A stretch of 64,000 nt of DNA from assembly GCF_030816725.1 (NCBI RefSeq), contig NZ_JAUSYG010000001.1:1674001-1738000 (forward strand). Reading direction: 5' to 3'. The notes beneath the pieces are model-generated. The model saw nothing but the letters and a program-made list of their open reading frames with translations, searched no databases and was not told the DNA's origin. The translations under genes were made by a program, and so were the position numbers. The first letter of the stretch is position 1; every line of letters starts with the position of its first letter. The DNA comes from Pseudarthrobacter defluvii (GTDB lineage Bacteria; Actinomycetota; Actinomycetes; Actinomycetales; Micrococcaceae). This document shows positions 43,801 to 54,322 of the stretch, in pieces.

Positions 43801-44363
43801 CCGACGCCCCCACGCGTCCCGCGGCCGTCCTGACGTTCGGCGGCGAGGAAGTCCCGCTTCCGTTCGTGGAGCACGCTGAGGAGCAGCAGCCCAAGCCCGC
43901 GCTCACCCTGGACCGGCTTGCTGAAGCGTTTGCACACCTTGGCCAGCCGGCGGCGTCAGTGGCGGACGCCCCGGCCAAAGAAGCGGCTACCCAACAGCCC
44001 GCGGAACAGGCAACGCCGGCACAGCCCGCGCCTGAACCGGGGACTGACAACGGGGGAGCGGAAGCCCGCCCCGCAGTGGAAGTTCGCCCTGCAGTGGAAG
44101 TTCCGGCCGAAAAGGACTACTCAGACCACACGCTGGAGCAGTCCCGGCAGCGCAGGCCGCGGCGCCACCGCGGTGCCAGCCGTGCACAGGGTGCCGCTAA
44201 CGAAACCGTTGTCCAGCACCACGAGAACGTCCAGGCAACCGCCGTAGGCCATTCGCACGCAGCCAAGGCCCCGGCAGCGGACAAGGCCCAGGCGGCGGAA
44301 CCGGCCAAGACGGCAGAGGAACCCATCATCCTCGGCGTCGGCGTGCCGGCTTCGGAGCTGTAA
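40881..44363 (+). CDS. rne: Ribonuclease E/G
   Basis: 1160-aa endoribonuclease for mRNA decay and rRNA processing. The catalytic core starts near residue 425 with an S1 domain (GVLEDGVLAEHFV, MEAAFVDIGRGRNAVLYAGEVN). The DNase I-like site has Asp in VVDVNTGKFTG (about residue 728) and in IVIDFIDM (about 770), and the zinc link is EQCEACAGRG (about 830). The flanking arms (1-420 and 840-1160) are Ala/Pro/Glu-rich, with RRRRRSRGRRGRSR-like and RRRRRRG basic patches that bind RNA or degradosome partners. The start is ATG 40881; the frame is open upstream but MDNDQELA fits a start. Terminator follows. Confidence 0.93.
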   Translation: MDNDQELAVNEDAVAEAAAPKRAPRARRKAAPATGDVTEATAPEAAVSAGADGTEPASGAPGRRTRARKKVEAAEPLPAFADEANTAAVDDAVETSAGASAAVADSPAAAPVAAAASDAETKPVRRRRVATRKTSSPAVTGPAAASEAMGEGPTAPDAGGQPSAQAPATEQVAAQEPAPALEPAALEPAAQEPTAQEFAAPAVEPSPEPAVKPAQEPANAQAGVPAQEATAAGKDGEPAAAAAASPFGSLFLEPASPTSVLFQAPDLSTVVRPVAPVAEEPEEEETEDTDDSASRRRRRSRGRRGRSRIGDKAEEDNEDGSTEADAEDEGDEESAGQLEDGVTSRRRRRRRRGDQDLELTGGGDDDPPNTVTRVRAPRAVSEAPVSNRVTSVKGSTRLEAKKQRRRESRDTGRRRTVITEAEFLARRESVDRQMIVRQRDDRIQIGVLEDGVLAEHFVSKTQQDSLIGNVYLGKVQNVLPSMEAAFVDIGRGRNAVLYAGEVNWEAVNLEGKQRRIENALKSGDTVLVQVTKDPVGHKGARLTSQISLPGRYLVYVPGGSMTGISRKLPDVERNRLKRILKDRLPEQAGVIVRTAAEGASEEELTHDINRLRAQWEGIESQSASTKILAPELLYGEPDLTIKVVRDVFNEDFSKLIVSGEEAWDTIEAYVTYVAPDLVGRLEKWTKDQDIFAAWRIDEQIHKALERKVFLPSGGSLVIDRTEAMTVVDVNTGKFTGSGGNLEETVTKNNLEAAEEVVRQLRLRDIGGIIVIDFIDMVLESNRDLVLRRMVECLGRDRTKHQVAEVTSLGLVQMTRKRMGTGLLEVFGEQCEACAGRGVVTHDDPVEHRRANIVAAEHHVQRSDNRPEARGEAHRAEGQRTDNTQPGARPERKRRRGRGGQQPEAVPAPAVQVHTVQPDPLDAERHAKAEATRLALANIAAAAHAAHLHDDEVAATRQVPSAPPAAAPAEEKHDADAPTRPAAVLTFGGEEVPLPFVEHAEEQQPKPALTLDRLAEAFAHLGQPAASVADAPAKEAATQQPAEQATPAQPAPEPGTDNGGAEARPAVEVRPAVEVPAEKDYSDHTLEQSRQRRPRRHRGASRAQGAANETVVQHHENVQATAVGHSHAAKAPAADKAQAAEPAKTAEEPIILGVGVPASEL

Positions 44364-44406
44364 GCCGAAGGTCCAGGCCGGGCAGCAGCACGAAACATCC
44401 AGGAGT

Positions 44407-44464
44407 CCCCGTTGTGTGGACAATTCCCCCGCGAGTTACAGGGAGAATTGTCCACACGGCGGGG
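44407..44464 (+). terminator. rne terminator hairpin
   Basis: About 20 bp of stem: 44407-44426 with 44445-44464, including perfect GTGTGGACAATTC and two G-T pairs. It is 43 nt after the rne stop and upstream of the TPP riboswitch. Confidence 0.75.
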
Positions 44465-44547
44465 ATTTCTGCGTGCGGGCCAATGTCCTTTGCGGCAGGG
44501 GCTGTCACCTTTCCTCCGGTTGCGCCCCAGCAGCTAGGCTGGAATCC

Positions 44548-44626
44548 GACACGGGGTGCCGCGCAGAAGGCCGGCTGAGATCCACACCCGTTGAACCTGT
44601 CCGGCTAGTACCGGCGAAGGGATGTC
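44548..44626 (+). promoter_or_regulatory. TPP (THI-box) riboswitch
   Basis: Thiamine pyrophosphate aptamer: P1 GACA (44548-44551) with TGTC (44623-44626), ACGGGGTGCC, CTGAGA at 44575-44580, ACACCCGTTGAACCTG, and GCGAAGGGATG closing the fold. The GAAGGGA ribosome site (44616-44622) lies within the aptamer, so TPP binding should hide it and block translation of thiD-tenA. Confidence 0.93.
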
Positions 44627-44628
44627 TC

Positions 44629-46167
44629 TTGTCTTCCACCCTTTCCATGCCCCTGCCAGCTGCATCCGATGCACCCACCGCGCTTCCCGCGGGCCGTGAC
44701 GTTCCGCGGGTGCTCTCCATCGCAGGTTCTGACCCGTCCGGCGGGGCGGGCATCCAGGCAGACCTCAAGAGCATCGCCGCCCACGGCGGATACGGCATGG
44801 CCGCCATCACTGCCCTCACGGCACAGAACACCCTGGGTGTGCACGCCGTGCACGTCCCGCCGGCCGCGTTCCTCGCCCAGCAGCTGGATGCGGTCAGCGA
44901 TGACATCAGCATCGACGCCGTCAAGATCGGCATGCTGGGTGATGAGGCCGTGATCCGCACCGTGGGCGCGTGGCTCGACAAGGTGCGCCCCGCCGTCGTG
45001 GTTCTCGATCCGGTAATGGTCGCCACCAGTGGTGACCGGTTGCTGCAGGAATCGGCTGAAGCCGCACTCAGGGAACTGCTTCCCCTTGCCCACCTCATCA
45101 CCCCCAACCTGCCCGAGCTTGCCATGCTGGTAGGCGCGGCCCCGGCAGAGAGCTGGGACGAGGCGCTGGCCCAGGGGAGGCGCCTGGCAGACGCCACCGG
45201 AGCCACTGTGCTGGTTAAGGGCGGGCACCTGGCAGGTGCGGACTGCCCGGACGCCCTGGTCGACACTTCGGGCCTGCTGGGGGAGGAAGTGGTGGAAGTC
45301 CAGGGCAAGCGGATCGCCACCCGCAACAGCCACGGCACCGGCTGCTCCCTTTCCTCTGCCATGGCGACGGTGCAGGCACGCCTGGGCGACTGGGAGGCAT
45401 CGCTGCGCATGGTCAAACCCTGGCTGGCGGGCGCACTCGAGAACTCGGGCCAGCTGGATGTGGGCCAGGGCAACGGACCGGTGCACCACTTCCACCATGT
45501 GCGGCCGGAACTGCGGGAAGGCGGATTCGCCGCCCGGTTGTGGGCGGAAGCCCAACAGGACCTCGAGGACATCTACGCGCTGGACTTCGTCCGGGGCCTG
45601 GCCTCGGGGGACCTGGCCGAGAAGGACTTCGCCTACTACCTGGCCCAGGACGCCCTGTACCTCAACGGGTACTCCCGCGTCCTGGCCCGTACCAGCGCCC
45701 TGGCCCCATCTGAGGCTGAACAGCTGTTCTGGGCAGGATCGGCCCAGCACTGCCTTGAAGTGGAATCGGAACTCCACCGCGCCTGGCTCAGCACCCGTCC
45801 CCTCCAGGGCGGACTGGGCCCCGTCACGAAGGCCTACGTGGACCACCTCACCGCAGCGTCGGCGTCGGGCAGCTACGCCGTCCTCGCCGCGGCCGTCCTG
45901 CCCTGCTTCTGGCTCTATGCGGAGGTGGGGGAGAAGCTGCATGCCCAGTTCCTGGCGTCCGGTGAGCCGGACGGGCACGCGTACGCGGCCTGGCTCCGCA
46001 CCTATGCGGACGAGGGCTTTGCCGAAGCGACCCGCAAGGCCATCGCCATCGTGGACGCAGCAGGGCGCAAAGCAACGGACCATGAACGGGCGGCGATGGT
46101 GACGGCGTTCAAGCAGTCCTGCCGCCTGGAAGCCGAGTTCTTCGACGCGCCGAGGCACCACTCCTGA
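44629..46167 (+). CDS. thiD: Bifunctional HMP(-P) kinase ThiD / TenA fusion
   Basis: 512-aa thiamine enzyme. Residues about 20-285 are ThiD (RVLSIAGSDPSGGAGIQADLKS, VDAVKIGMLG, VVLDPVMVATSGDRLL, GTGCSLSSAMA), phosphorylating hydroxymethylpyrimidine twice. The C-terminal part (FAARLWAEAQQDLEDIYALDFVRGLASGDLAEKDFAYYLAQDALYL to SCRLEAEFFDAPRHHS) is a TenA-type domain, which salvages degraded pyrimidine. The catalytic Cys of classical TenA is not seen in the usual YSSxC context; Cys appears in AQHCLEVE and AFKQSCRLEAEFFDA. TTG 44629 is 6 nt after the GAAGGGA inside the riboswitch; ATG 44647 lacks a ribosome site. Confidence 0.9.
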   Translation: MSSTLSMPLPAASDAPTALPAGRDVPRVLSIAGSDPSGGAGIQADLKSIAAHGGYGMAAITALTAQNTLGVHAVHVPPAAFLAQQLDAVSDDISIDAVKIGMLGDEAVIRTVGAWLDKVRPAVVVLDPVMVATSGDRLLQESAEAALRELLPLAHLITPNLPELAMLVGAAPAESWDEALAQGRRLADATGATVLVKGGHLAGADCPDALVDTSGLLGEEVVEVQGKRIATRNSHGTGCSLSSAMATVQARLGDWEASLRMVKPWLAGALENSGQLDVGQGNGPVHHFHHVRPELREGGFAARLWAEAQQDLEDIYALDFVRGLASGDLAEKDFAYYLAQDALYLNGYSRVLARTSALAPSEAEQLFWAGSAQHCLEVESELHRAWLSTRPLQGGLGPVTKAYVDHLTAASASGSYAVLAAAVLPCFWLYAEVGEKLHAQFLASGEPDGHAYAAWLRTYADEGFAEATRKAIAIVDAAGRKATDHERAAMVTAFKQSCRLEAEFFDAPRHHS

Positions 46168-46175
46168 CTGCTGCC

Positions 46176-46250
46176 GGCAGCACCGCGGCTATGATGGAAG
46201 GACACGGTTGCGGTGCTGCCCGCCGGGTTTGTGGTTACTACCACAGCCGG
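46176..46250 (+). terminator. Two hairpins after thiD-tenA
   Basis: An 11-bp perfect stem (46176-46186 with 46210-46220, loop 23 nt) is followed by CCGGGTTTGTGGT/ACCACAGCCGG (46223-46250, one bulge). A TATGAT -10-like hexamer at 46189-46194, 18 nt from TGACTG, lies in the first loop, so the region may also start an rplU transcript. Confidence 0.45.
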
Positions 46251-46270
46251 GCCGCCGGAACCAGCCTCAT

Positions 46271-46300
46271 TTGCGGCCGGAGACGGATTTAGCGTATTCT
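46271..46300 (+). promoter_or_regulatory. rplU promoter
   Basis: TTGCGG (46271-46276) and TATTCT (46295-46300) are separated by 18 nt, a fair -35/-10 pair. The predicted start near 46307 leaves a leader of about 126 nt. Confidence 0.5.
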
Positions 46301-46310
46301 TGATCTTCGG

Positions 46311-46390
46311 TGCTTACGCCAACACTTGGGTTATGACCCCACGGCGTTGAGGCACAGCGGGAACCCAGGCTTTTAGCATGTAGGTTCCGC
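46311..46390 (+). other. Structured 5' leader of rplU-rpmA
   Basis: The leader contains CGCC-N7-GGGT-TATG-ACCC-N3-GGCG (two stacked stems near 46317-46350) and a second hairpin GCGGGAACC / GGTTCCGC (46358-46391, one bulged G). Ribosomal protein operons often use such leaders for autoregulation by the encoded protein; that role is inferred. Confidence 0.35.
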
Positions 46391-46432
46391 ACGCAAATTT
46401 TGTAATAAACGTCGAGAGAAGTGAGTTCCCAA

Positions 46433-46741
46433 GTGGTGTACGCGATTGTCCGCGCAGGCGGCCGCCAAGAGAAGGTTTCCGTCGGAGACTTCGTTACCCT
46501 CAACCGCGTCGCCGGTGGAGCCGGCAGCACCATCGAGCTGCCCGCACTGCTCCTGGTTGACGGTGACAAGGTCACCTCCGCCGCCGCTGACCTGGCCAAG
46601 GTAACTGTTACGGCTGAAATCCTCCAGGACCTGCGTGGTCCTAAGATTGTCATCCAGAAGTACAAGAACAAGACCGGCTACAAGAAGCGCCAGGGTCACC
46701 GCCAGGAACTGACCAAGGTCAAGATCACCGGTATCCAGTAG
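46433..46741 (+). CDS. rplU: 50S ribosomal protein L21
   Basis: 102-aa large-subunit protein. [50 protein letters not shown] and [34 protein letters not shown] are the L21 signatures, near-identical to Arthrobacter L21 from memory. GTG 46433 followed by a second GTG gives M-V-Y; an upstream GTG 46421 would add four residues. It is the first gene of rplU-rpmA-obgE. Confidence 0.97.
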   Translation: MVYAIVRAGGRQEKVSVGDFVTLNRVAGGAGSTIELPALLLVDGDKVTSAAADLAKVTVTAEILQDLRGPKIVIQKYKNKTGYKKRQGHRQELTKVKITGIQ

Positions 46742-46802
46742 CCACCGGTTACTGTTCAGGTATTTCAACAGATTCCCCAGAATTTAAAGGCAGGCAATTC
46801 AG

Positions 46803-47066
46803 ATGGCACATAAAAAGGGCGCGAGCTCCACTCGCAACGGCCGCGATTCCAACGCTCAGTACCTCGGCGTCAAGCGCTTCGGCGGCCAGGTAGTCTCCGC
46901 AGGCGAGATCATCGTCCGCCAGCGTGGCACCCACTTCCACCCGGGCGCCGGCGTTGGCCGTGGCGGCGACGACACCCTGTTCGCACTGACCCCGGGCGCC
47001 GTTGAATTCGGCACCCGCCGCGGTCGTCGCGTAGTCAACATCGTTGCTGCTGCAGCTGCAGAGTAA
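46803..47066 (+). CDS. rpmA: 50S ribosomal protein L27
   Basis: 87-aa large-subunit protein whose N-terminal arm reaches the peptidyl transferase centre. [48 protein letters not shown] is diagnostic. There is no cleavable N-terminal extension of the Firmicutes type. Located 61 nt after rplU and 116 nt before obgE. Confidence 0.98.
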   Translation: MAHKKGASSTRNGRDSNAQYLGVKRFGGQVVSAGEIIVRQRGTHFHPGAGVGRGGDDTLFALTPGAVEFGTRRGRRVVNIVAAAAAE

Positions 47067-47161
47067 CAACCAGTTCTGAAGCGGTGGAGCGGGCCTGACG
47101 GTCCGCTCCACTGTTCTTTTAACCGCACTACAATCGATGTGGCGTCCCGGACGCCAGGTAA

Positions 47162-49910
<2,749 letters not shown>

Positions 49911-49924
49911 GCTTCCGGCTCGCC

Positions 49925-49930
49925 TAAACT
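49925..49930 (+). promoter_or_regulatory. Leaderless -10 of proA
   Basis: TAAACT lies 6 nt before ATG 49937 in the short proB-proA gap, so proA can be transcribed alone. Confidence 0.5.
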
Positions 49931-49936
49931 TGGAGC

Positions 49937-51301
49937 ATGACTGAAGCCCTGATCCATACTGCTGAAAATTCCGGAACCACCGCTGCGCAGGCGCAGCCGG
50001 CTCCGTCGGCAGAACCGGCATCAGCGGCGGGCACGCTTTCCCCTGCGGACGTGGAAACTGCCGTCCACGCCATTGCTGACCGCTCCCGCCACGCCGCCCG
50101 CCGGCTCTCCACCGCCAACCGGGCCTGGAAAGACCGGGGCCTTCGCGCCGTCGGAGCCGCCCTGCAGGAAAACGTCCAGGCCATCCTCGCCGCCAACGCC
50201 ATGGATGTGCAGCGGGGCAGGGACAACGGAACCTCCAAGGCTCTCCTGGACCGGCTCACGCTCACCGAAACCCGGGTTGCCGGGCTGGTGGCGGCCCTCG
50301 AAAACCTGGCCAACCTTCCTGATCCCGTGGGCAATGTGGTCCGCGGCCAGACCCTCCCCAACGGCCTGCGCCTCCGCCAGGTAAACGTGCCCATGGGCGT
50401 GGTGGCTGCCATCTACGAAGCAAGGCCCAATGTCACCGTGGACATCGCGGGACTGGCCCTCAAGAGCGGCAACGCCGTCATCCTGCGCGGCGGCAGTGCA
50501 GCGGAAGCTACCAACCAGGTCCTGGTGCGGGTGCTTCGCGAAGCCCTCGAATCCGTCGGCCTGCCCGCCGACGCTGTGCAGACCGTGGACCAGTTCGGCC
50601 GCGCCGGCGCGAACGTGCTGATGAAGGCCCGGGGCCGGGTGGACGTGCTGATTCCGCGCGGCGGCCGGGACCTGATCCAGACCGTGGTGACCAATGCCGC
50701 CGTGCCGGTCATCGAGACGGGGGAGGGAAACGTCCACATCTTCATCGACGAGTCCGCCGAGGAAAACATGGCCGTCGAGATCCTGCTCAACGCCAAGACC
50801 CAGCGGCCCAGCGTCTGCAACACGGTGGAGACACTGCTGGTCCACTCCGGCGCAACCGTGCTGCCCGCCGTCGCCGCCGCGCTACGCGACGCCGGCGTCC
50901 GCCTCCACGTGGACGAACGCATCAAGGCGGCGCTGCCCGGCGTCGAGACCGAAGCGGCGACGGACGCGGACTGGGCCACCGAGTACATGGATCTGGACTT
51001 GGCAGTGGCCATGGTGGACAGCATGGATGAAGCCATCCAGCACATCCGGACCTGGTCCACGGGACACACCGAGGCGATCCTCACCAACCACCTCGCCAAC
51101 GCCGAACGGTTCATCGCGGAGGTGGATTCGGCAGCGGTGATCGTCAACGCTTCCACCCGCTTTACCGACGGCGGCGAGCTGGGCCTGGGTGCCGAGGTGG
51201 GCATCTCCACCCAGAAACTGCACGCCCGCGGCCCCATGGGCCTGACCGAGCTCACCACCACCAAGTGGATCGTCCAGGGCGAAGGCCAGGTCCGCGGGTA
51301 G
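49937..51301 (+). CDS. proA: Gamma-glutamyl phosphate reductase
   Basis: 454-aa NADPH-dependent aldehyde-dehydrogenase-superfamily enzyme making glutamate 5-semialdehyde. The N-terminus has an Ala/Pro/Thr-rich extension of about 35 residues absent from E. coli ProA. The catalytic Cys is in KTQRPSVCNTVETLLVH; other signatures are VPMGVVAAIYEARPNVTVDIAGLALKSGNAVILRGG, VDVLIPRGGRDLIQ, and AVIVNASTRFTDGGELGLGAEVGISTQKLHARGPMGL. Works directly after ProB. Confidence 0.96.
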   Translation: MTEALIHTAENSGTTAAQAQPAPSAEPASAAGTLSPADVETAVHAIADRSRHAARRLSTANRAWKDRGLRAVGAALQENVQAILAANAMDVQRGRDNGTSKALLDRLTLTETRVAGLVAALENLANLPDPVGNVVRGQTLPNGLRLRQVNVPMGVVAAIYEARPNVTVDIAGLALKSGNAVILRGGSAAEATNQVLVRVLREALESVGLPADAVQTVDQFGRAGANVLMKARGRVDVLIPRGGRDLIQTVVTNAAVPVIETGEGNVHIFIDESAEENMAVEILLNAKTQRPSVCNTVETLLVHSGATVLPAVAAALRDAGVRLHVDERIKAALPGVETEAATDADWATEYMDLDLAVAMVDSMDEAIQHIRTWSTGHTEAILTNHLANAERFIAEVDSAAVIVNASTRFTDGGELGLGAEVGISTQKLHARGPMGLTELTTTKWIVQGEGQVRG

Positions 51302-51380
51302 CAACGCGGTAACATAGACCAGAACCCGGAAAGCAGCGGAAGGTTCCGCTGCCTGAAAATCCTTGAACATAGGGGAGAAA

Positions 51381-51620
51381 ATGCTGCTCCAGCAGATTGC
51401 CACGTCCGTCGCCGCCGCAGGTGAAGAAGGCCATGAGGAGCTTGCGCCGCTGTGGGCGGAGCCGTGGGTCTTCGGCGTATCCATGTTCGGCATCCTGGTG
51501 GTCCTGATGTGCATCGCTTGGTCCTACAACAACCTCGGCAAACGGCACGCGGCCACCGACGAGCACGCGGATCCGCACCGGCAGCACCCCAACAAGCACG
51601 ATCGCGGGCAGGGCCACTAA
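51381..51620 (+). CDS. Small single-pass membrane protein
   Basis: 79-aa protein with one helix ([21 protein letters not shown]) between an acidic N-terminal part ([14 protein letters not shown]) and a His/Asp/Lys-rich C-terminus ([18 protein letters not shown]) that may bind metal. ATG 51381 follows GGGGAG, so the TTG 18 nt upstream is not used. It lies between proA and nadD in the same direction. No family assigned; the tiny size makes function unpredictable. Confidence 0.8.
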   Translation: MLLQQIATSVAAAGEEGHEELAPLWAEPWVFGVSMFGILVVLMCIAWSYNNLGKRHAATDEHADPHRQHPNKHDRGQGH

Positions 51621-51672
51621 GATTTCCCACAACCTGCACCGCAATGGTGCCCGGGGGAGGCTGCGGCTGGGC

Positions 51673-52290
51673 GTGATGGGCGGGACATTCGATCCCATCC
51701 ACCACGGCCACCTTGTGGCGGCCAGCGAAGTCGCGGCGGAGTTCGACCTTGACGAGGTGGTCTTCGTTCCTACCGGGCAGCCATGGCAAAAGTCCCATGA
51801 ACAGGTCAGCGAGCCTGAACACCGCTACCTGATGACCGTGATCGCCACGGCTTCCAACCCGCGGTTCACTGTCAGCCGGGTCGACGTGGACCGCCCGGGT
51901 CCCACCTACACCATTGACACCCTGCGCGACCTTCGGGCGCAGCGGCCGGATGCCGATCTCTTCTTCATTACCGGCGCTGACGCCTTGGCGCAGATCCTGT
52001 CTTGGAAAGACATTGACGAACTGTGGTCGCTGGCCCACTTCGTTGGCGTAACGCGGCCCGGACACGTCCTTGATGGCATGGGCCGTGAGGACGTCAGCCT
52101 CCTGGAGGTTCCGGCGATGGCCATCTCCTCAACCGACTGCCGTGCCCGCGTGGCCGCAAACAACCCGGTCTGGTACCTGGTTCCGGACGGGGTGGTGCAG
52201 TACATCGCCAAGTACGGCCTGTATTCCGACGTGCCCGCAGGCGCCGAGGAACCAACTTCCGAAGCACGCGAACCAGCCAGTACTGAATGA
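51673..52290 (+). CDS. nadD: Nicotinate-nucleotide adenylyltransferase
   Basis: 205-aa NAD biosynthesis enzyme adenylating nicotinate mononucleotide. The nucleotidyltransferase start [19 protein letters not shown] holds the HxGH motif, and the second signature [11 protein letters not shown] is near the C-terminus (ISST-x-R type). GTG 51673 or the adjacent ATG 51676 may start; GGGGGAGG lies 12 nt upstream. Its stop overlaps an out-of-frame ATG, and the following gene begins 8 nt later. Confidence 0.94.
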   Translation: MMGGTFDPIHHGHLVAASEVAAEFDLDEVVFVPTGQPWQKSHEQVSEPEHRYLMTVIATASNPRFTVSRVDVDRPGPTYTIDTLRDLRAQRPDADLFFITGADALAQILSWKDIDELWSLAHFVGVTRPGHVLDGMGREDVSLLEVPAMAISSTDCRARVAANNPVWYLVPDGVVQYIAKYGLYSDVPAGAEEPTSEAREPASTE

Positions 52291-52297
52291 GTTCTCA

Positions 52298-53515
52298 ATG
52301 AGTCAGGAACAGCAACCTATCCGCAGCCGCCGGGAACTCCGGAAGGCCAGGGAAGCCGAACAGGCCACCCCGCCTTCGACGGAGCAACGCCCGCCTGCCG
52401 CCGGCCGGCCTGCTGACCGCGCGCCCGCACCGGCAATCCGCGCCCAGCCGGCGCCGGACCAGCCCTCCACCCAGCGCTCTTCCCAGATCCGGGCCCGTGA
52501 CCGGGCCGCACTGCGCACCATCAAGGAGCTCGAGGAAAAGGAAGGACAGCTCTCCGCCGGGGGGCCGCCCACCAGGCGCCAGCTGCGTTTGCAGCAGCTC
52601 AAAGAGCAGACGTTGACGGCCGTGAACCCGGTTGTTCCTCCCGCCGCTGTTCCGGCCCCTGGGGCTCCCTCGGATGCCGGGAAGGGCAGCGGGGCAGCAG
52701 TCGCCAAGCCTGAGGCCTCCAAGCAGCCTTCCGGAAGTACTCCGGACGGCATGACTGTTGAACAGGCGCTGGAAGCGCGGGCGCTCATCGCCGCGCAGGC
52801 CCGGAACCAGATCGCCAAGATGGAGCACATCGCCTCCACGGATCCGGAGGCTGTGGATCCGGAGATCCTCGCCGAGCAGATCGCACTCGCCGAGCGGGCT
52901 GCTGTCCTGAACCGCCGGGCCATGGCCCGGCAGAAGCTTGCCGAACAGGCGGGCAGCCCCGCCGTCCAGCCGAGGCCTTCCGCGCCCGCGGACAACCCGG
53001 CGACGGCGGACAAACCCGGCCCGTCCACTGCCAACAACCTGGCAATGGTGACGCCGCTGGAGTTCGTCCAAGTGCCCGGCGTCGATCGTCCAGTGATGAA
53101 GCCCCCGGCAACCTCCCACGTTCCGTTGACCACCAGGCCCGGCACCAAGGTTTCCCCCGGCTCAAATGTCGGGCCCGGCGGAAAGCGCAAACCGGTCCGT
53201 CCCAAGGCGCCTGCGGCGGACTCCGCCACCGGCCGGTCCCAAGTGATCGCCCGTGCGGAAGCTGCCGCGAACGCCGCCGGCCGCCCGAACCCCCCGCGTC
53301 CGGAGAGCCGGCCGGAGCCACAGTCGGAAGACTTCGTCAATGATTTGCCCCGCGTCCCTGCGCGCTCCGCCTACGGCCTCGATCCACTGGATGCAGCCAC
53401 TGCGGGTCTGACCAGGGCCCGGCGGAACCGCATCCTCCAGTTCTGCATCCTCGCGTTCGGGATCCTGGCCCTCGTTGCCGGCATCATCCTGATCGTCAGC
53501 GGCATGTCCCGCTGA
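52298..53515 (+). CDS. Disordered protein with C-terminal membrane anchor
   Basis: 405-aa protein with no recognised enzyme domain. It starts with a basic RSRRELRKAREAE segment, followed by long Pro/Ala/Gln-rich stretches and two predicted coiled helices (RDRAALRTIKELEEKEGQ, TRRQLRLQQLKEQ; EQALEARALIAAQARNQIAKMEHI, LAEQIALAERAAVLNRRAMARQKLAEQ). A single C-terminal helix, ILQFCILAFGILALVAGIILIVSG, makes it tail-anchored with most residues in the cytoplasm. ATG 52298 is in frame; ATG 52287 overlapping the nadD stop is out of frame. Lying between nadD and rsfS in the same operon suggests a cell-envelope or ribosome-linked role, unproven. Confidence 0.8.
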   Translation: MSQEQQPIRSRRELRKAREAEQATPPSTEQRPPAAGRPADRAPAPAIRAQPAPDQPSTQRSSQIRARDRAALRTIKELEEKEGQLSAGGPPTRRQLRLQQLKEQTLTAVNPVVPPAAVPAPGAPSDAGKGSGAAVAKPEASKQPSGSTPDGMTVEQALEARALIAAQARNQIAKMEHIASTDPEAVDPEILAEQIALAERAAVLNRRAMARQKLAEQAGSPAVQPRPSAPADNPATADKPGPSTANNLAMVTPLEFVQVPGVDRPVMKPPATSHVPLTTRPGTKVSPGSNVGPGGKRKPVRPKAPAADSATGRSQVIARAEAAANAAGRPNPPRPESRPEPQSEDFVNDLPRVPARSAYGLDPLDAATAGLTRARRNRILQFCILAFGILALVAGIILIVSGMSR

Positions 53516-53557
53516 CCCGCCGGCCGGCACCAACACTTAACACAATCAAGGAGTCCC

Positions 53558-53959
53558 GTGACTGCAACAGAATCGTCCATTGCCATTGCCCGTACGGCAG
53601 CGAAGGCAGCCGCAGACAAAATTGCGCAAGATATTGTCGCCATGGATGTCAGCGAACGACTGGCCCTGGCTGACGTTTTCCTCATCGCATCCGCGCCCAG
53701 CGAACGGCAGGTCAACGCCATCGTGGACGGCATTGAGGAAGAACTGGCGAAGCAGGATCTGCGTCCGGTCCGCCGTGAGGGCCGTTCCGGCGGGCGATGG
53801 GTCCTGCTGGACTACGCCGACGTCGTCATCCACGTCCAGCACGAGGAAGACCGCGTGTTCTACGCGCTGGAGCGTCTCTGGAAGGACTGCCCGGTGGTGG
53901 ACCTGCAGCTCGGTGATGACGCGTCCGCCAAAGCCGGCGCCGCATCCGAGGGCGAGTAG
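53558..53959 (+). CDS. rsfS: Ribosomal silencing factor RsfS
   Basis: 133-aa RsfS/YbeB/Iojap protein that binds L14 and prevents subunit joining during starvation. Signatures are IAQDIVAMDVSERLALADVFLIASAPSERQVNAIVDGIEEEL and GRWVLLDYADVVIHVQHEEDRVFYALERLWKDCPVV. GTG 53558 follows AAGGAG. It ends the nadD-rsfS group, as in other actinobacteria (Rv2421c-Rv2420c). Confidence 0.95.
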   Translation: MTATESSIAIARTAAKAAADKIAQDIVAMDVSERLALADVFLIASAPSERQVNAIVDGIEEELAKQDLRPVRREGRSGGRWVLLDYADVVIHVQHEEDRVFYALERLWKDCPVVDLQLGDDASAKAGAASEGE

Positions 53960-53987
53960 GCCGCGCCGTCAGGCGAATATTCCCGAT

Positions 53988-54017
53988 TTGGAATTTTCGG
54001 AATTGCTGTTCTAAGAT
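53988..54017 (+). promoter_or_regulatory. tRNA-Ala promoter
   Basis: TTGGAA (53988-53993) and TAAGAT (54012-54017) with an 18-nt spacer, 57 nt before the first tRNA-Ala. The local AT-richness supports it. Confidence 0.5.
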
Positions 54018-54074
54018 ATTTGAGTTGCTTCGGGGGAGACCCTGAACCAAGCTTGTTTGGAGCAGCAACAATCC

Positions 54075-54147
54075 GGGGCTGTGGCGCAGCTGGTAGCGCA
54101 CCTGCATGGCATGCAGGGGGTCAGGGGTTCGAGTCCCCTCAGCTCCA
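54075..54147 (+). tRNA. tRNA-Ala (GGC), copy 1
   Basis: 73-nt cloverleaf: acceptor GGGGCTG/CAGCTCC (one G-T), D-arm GCGCAGCTGGTAGCGC, anticodon stem CCTGC/GCAGG with loop ATGGCAT giving GGC, T-loop GTTCGAGTC, discriminator A. CCA is not encoded. Confidence 0.96.
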
Positions 54148-54152
54148 CCGGG

Positions 54153-54185
54153 AAGTCCGCCGGAACCTTTGGTTCCGGCGGACTT
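54153..54185 (+). terminator. Terminator after tRNA-Ala copy 1
   Basis: 15-bp perfect stem AAGTCCGCCGGAACC (54153-54167) with 54171-54185, 3-nt loop, followed by TTTT. A textbook intrinsic terminator. Confidence 0.95.
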
Positions 54186-54322
54186 TTTTGTTTTCCACGT
54201 CCCGTCGCCAAGCCGGGAGGAGGCCGGTTCCGGGCTGTTGCCGGCCGATTGGCATCCAGCGGAAAAGTGCATTACTCTGGTCAGGTTGCTCCGGGGAATT
54301 CGACCGGGAAATACAAAAGTAC

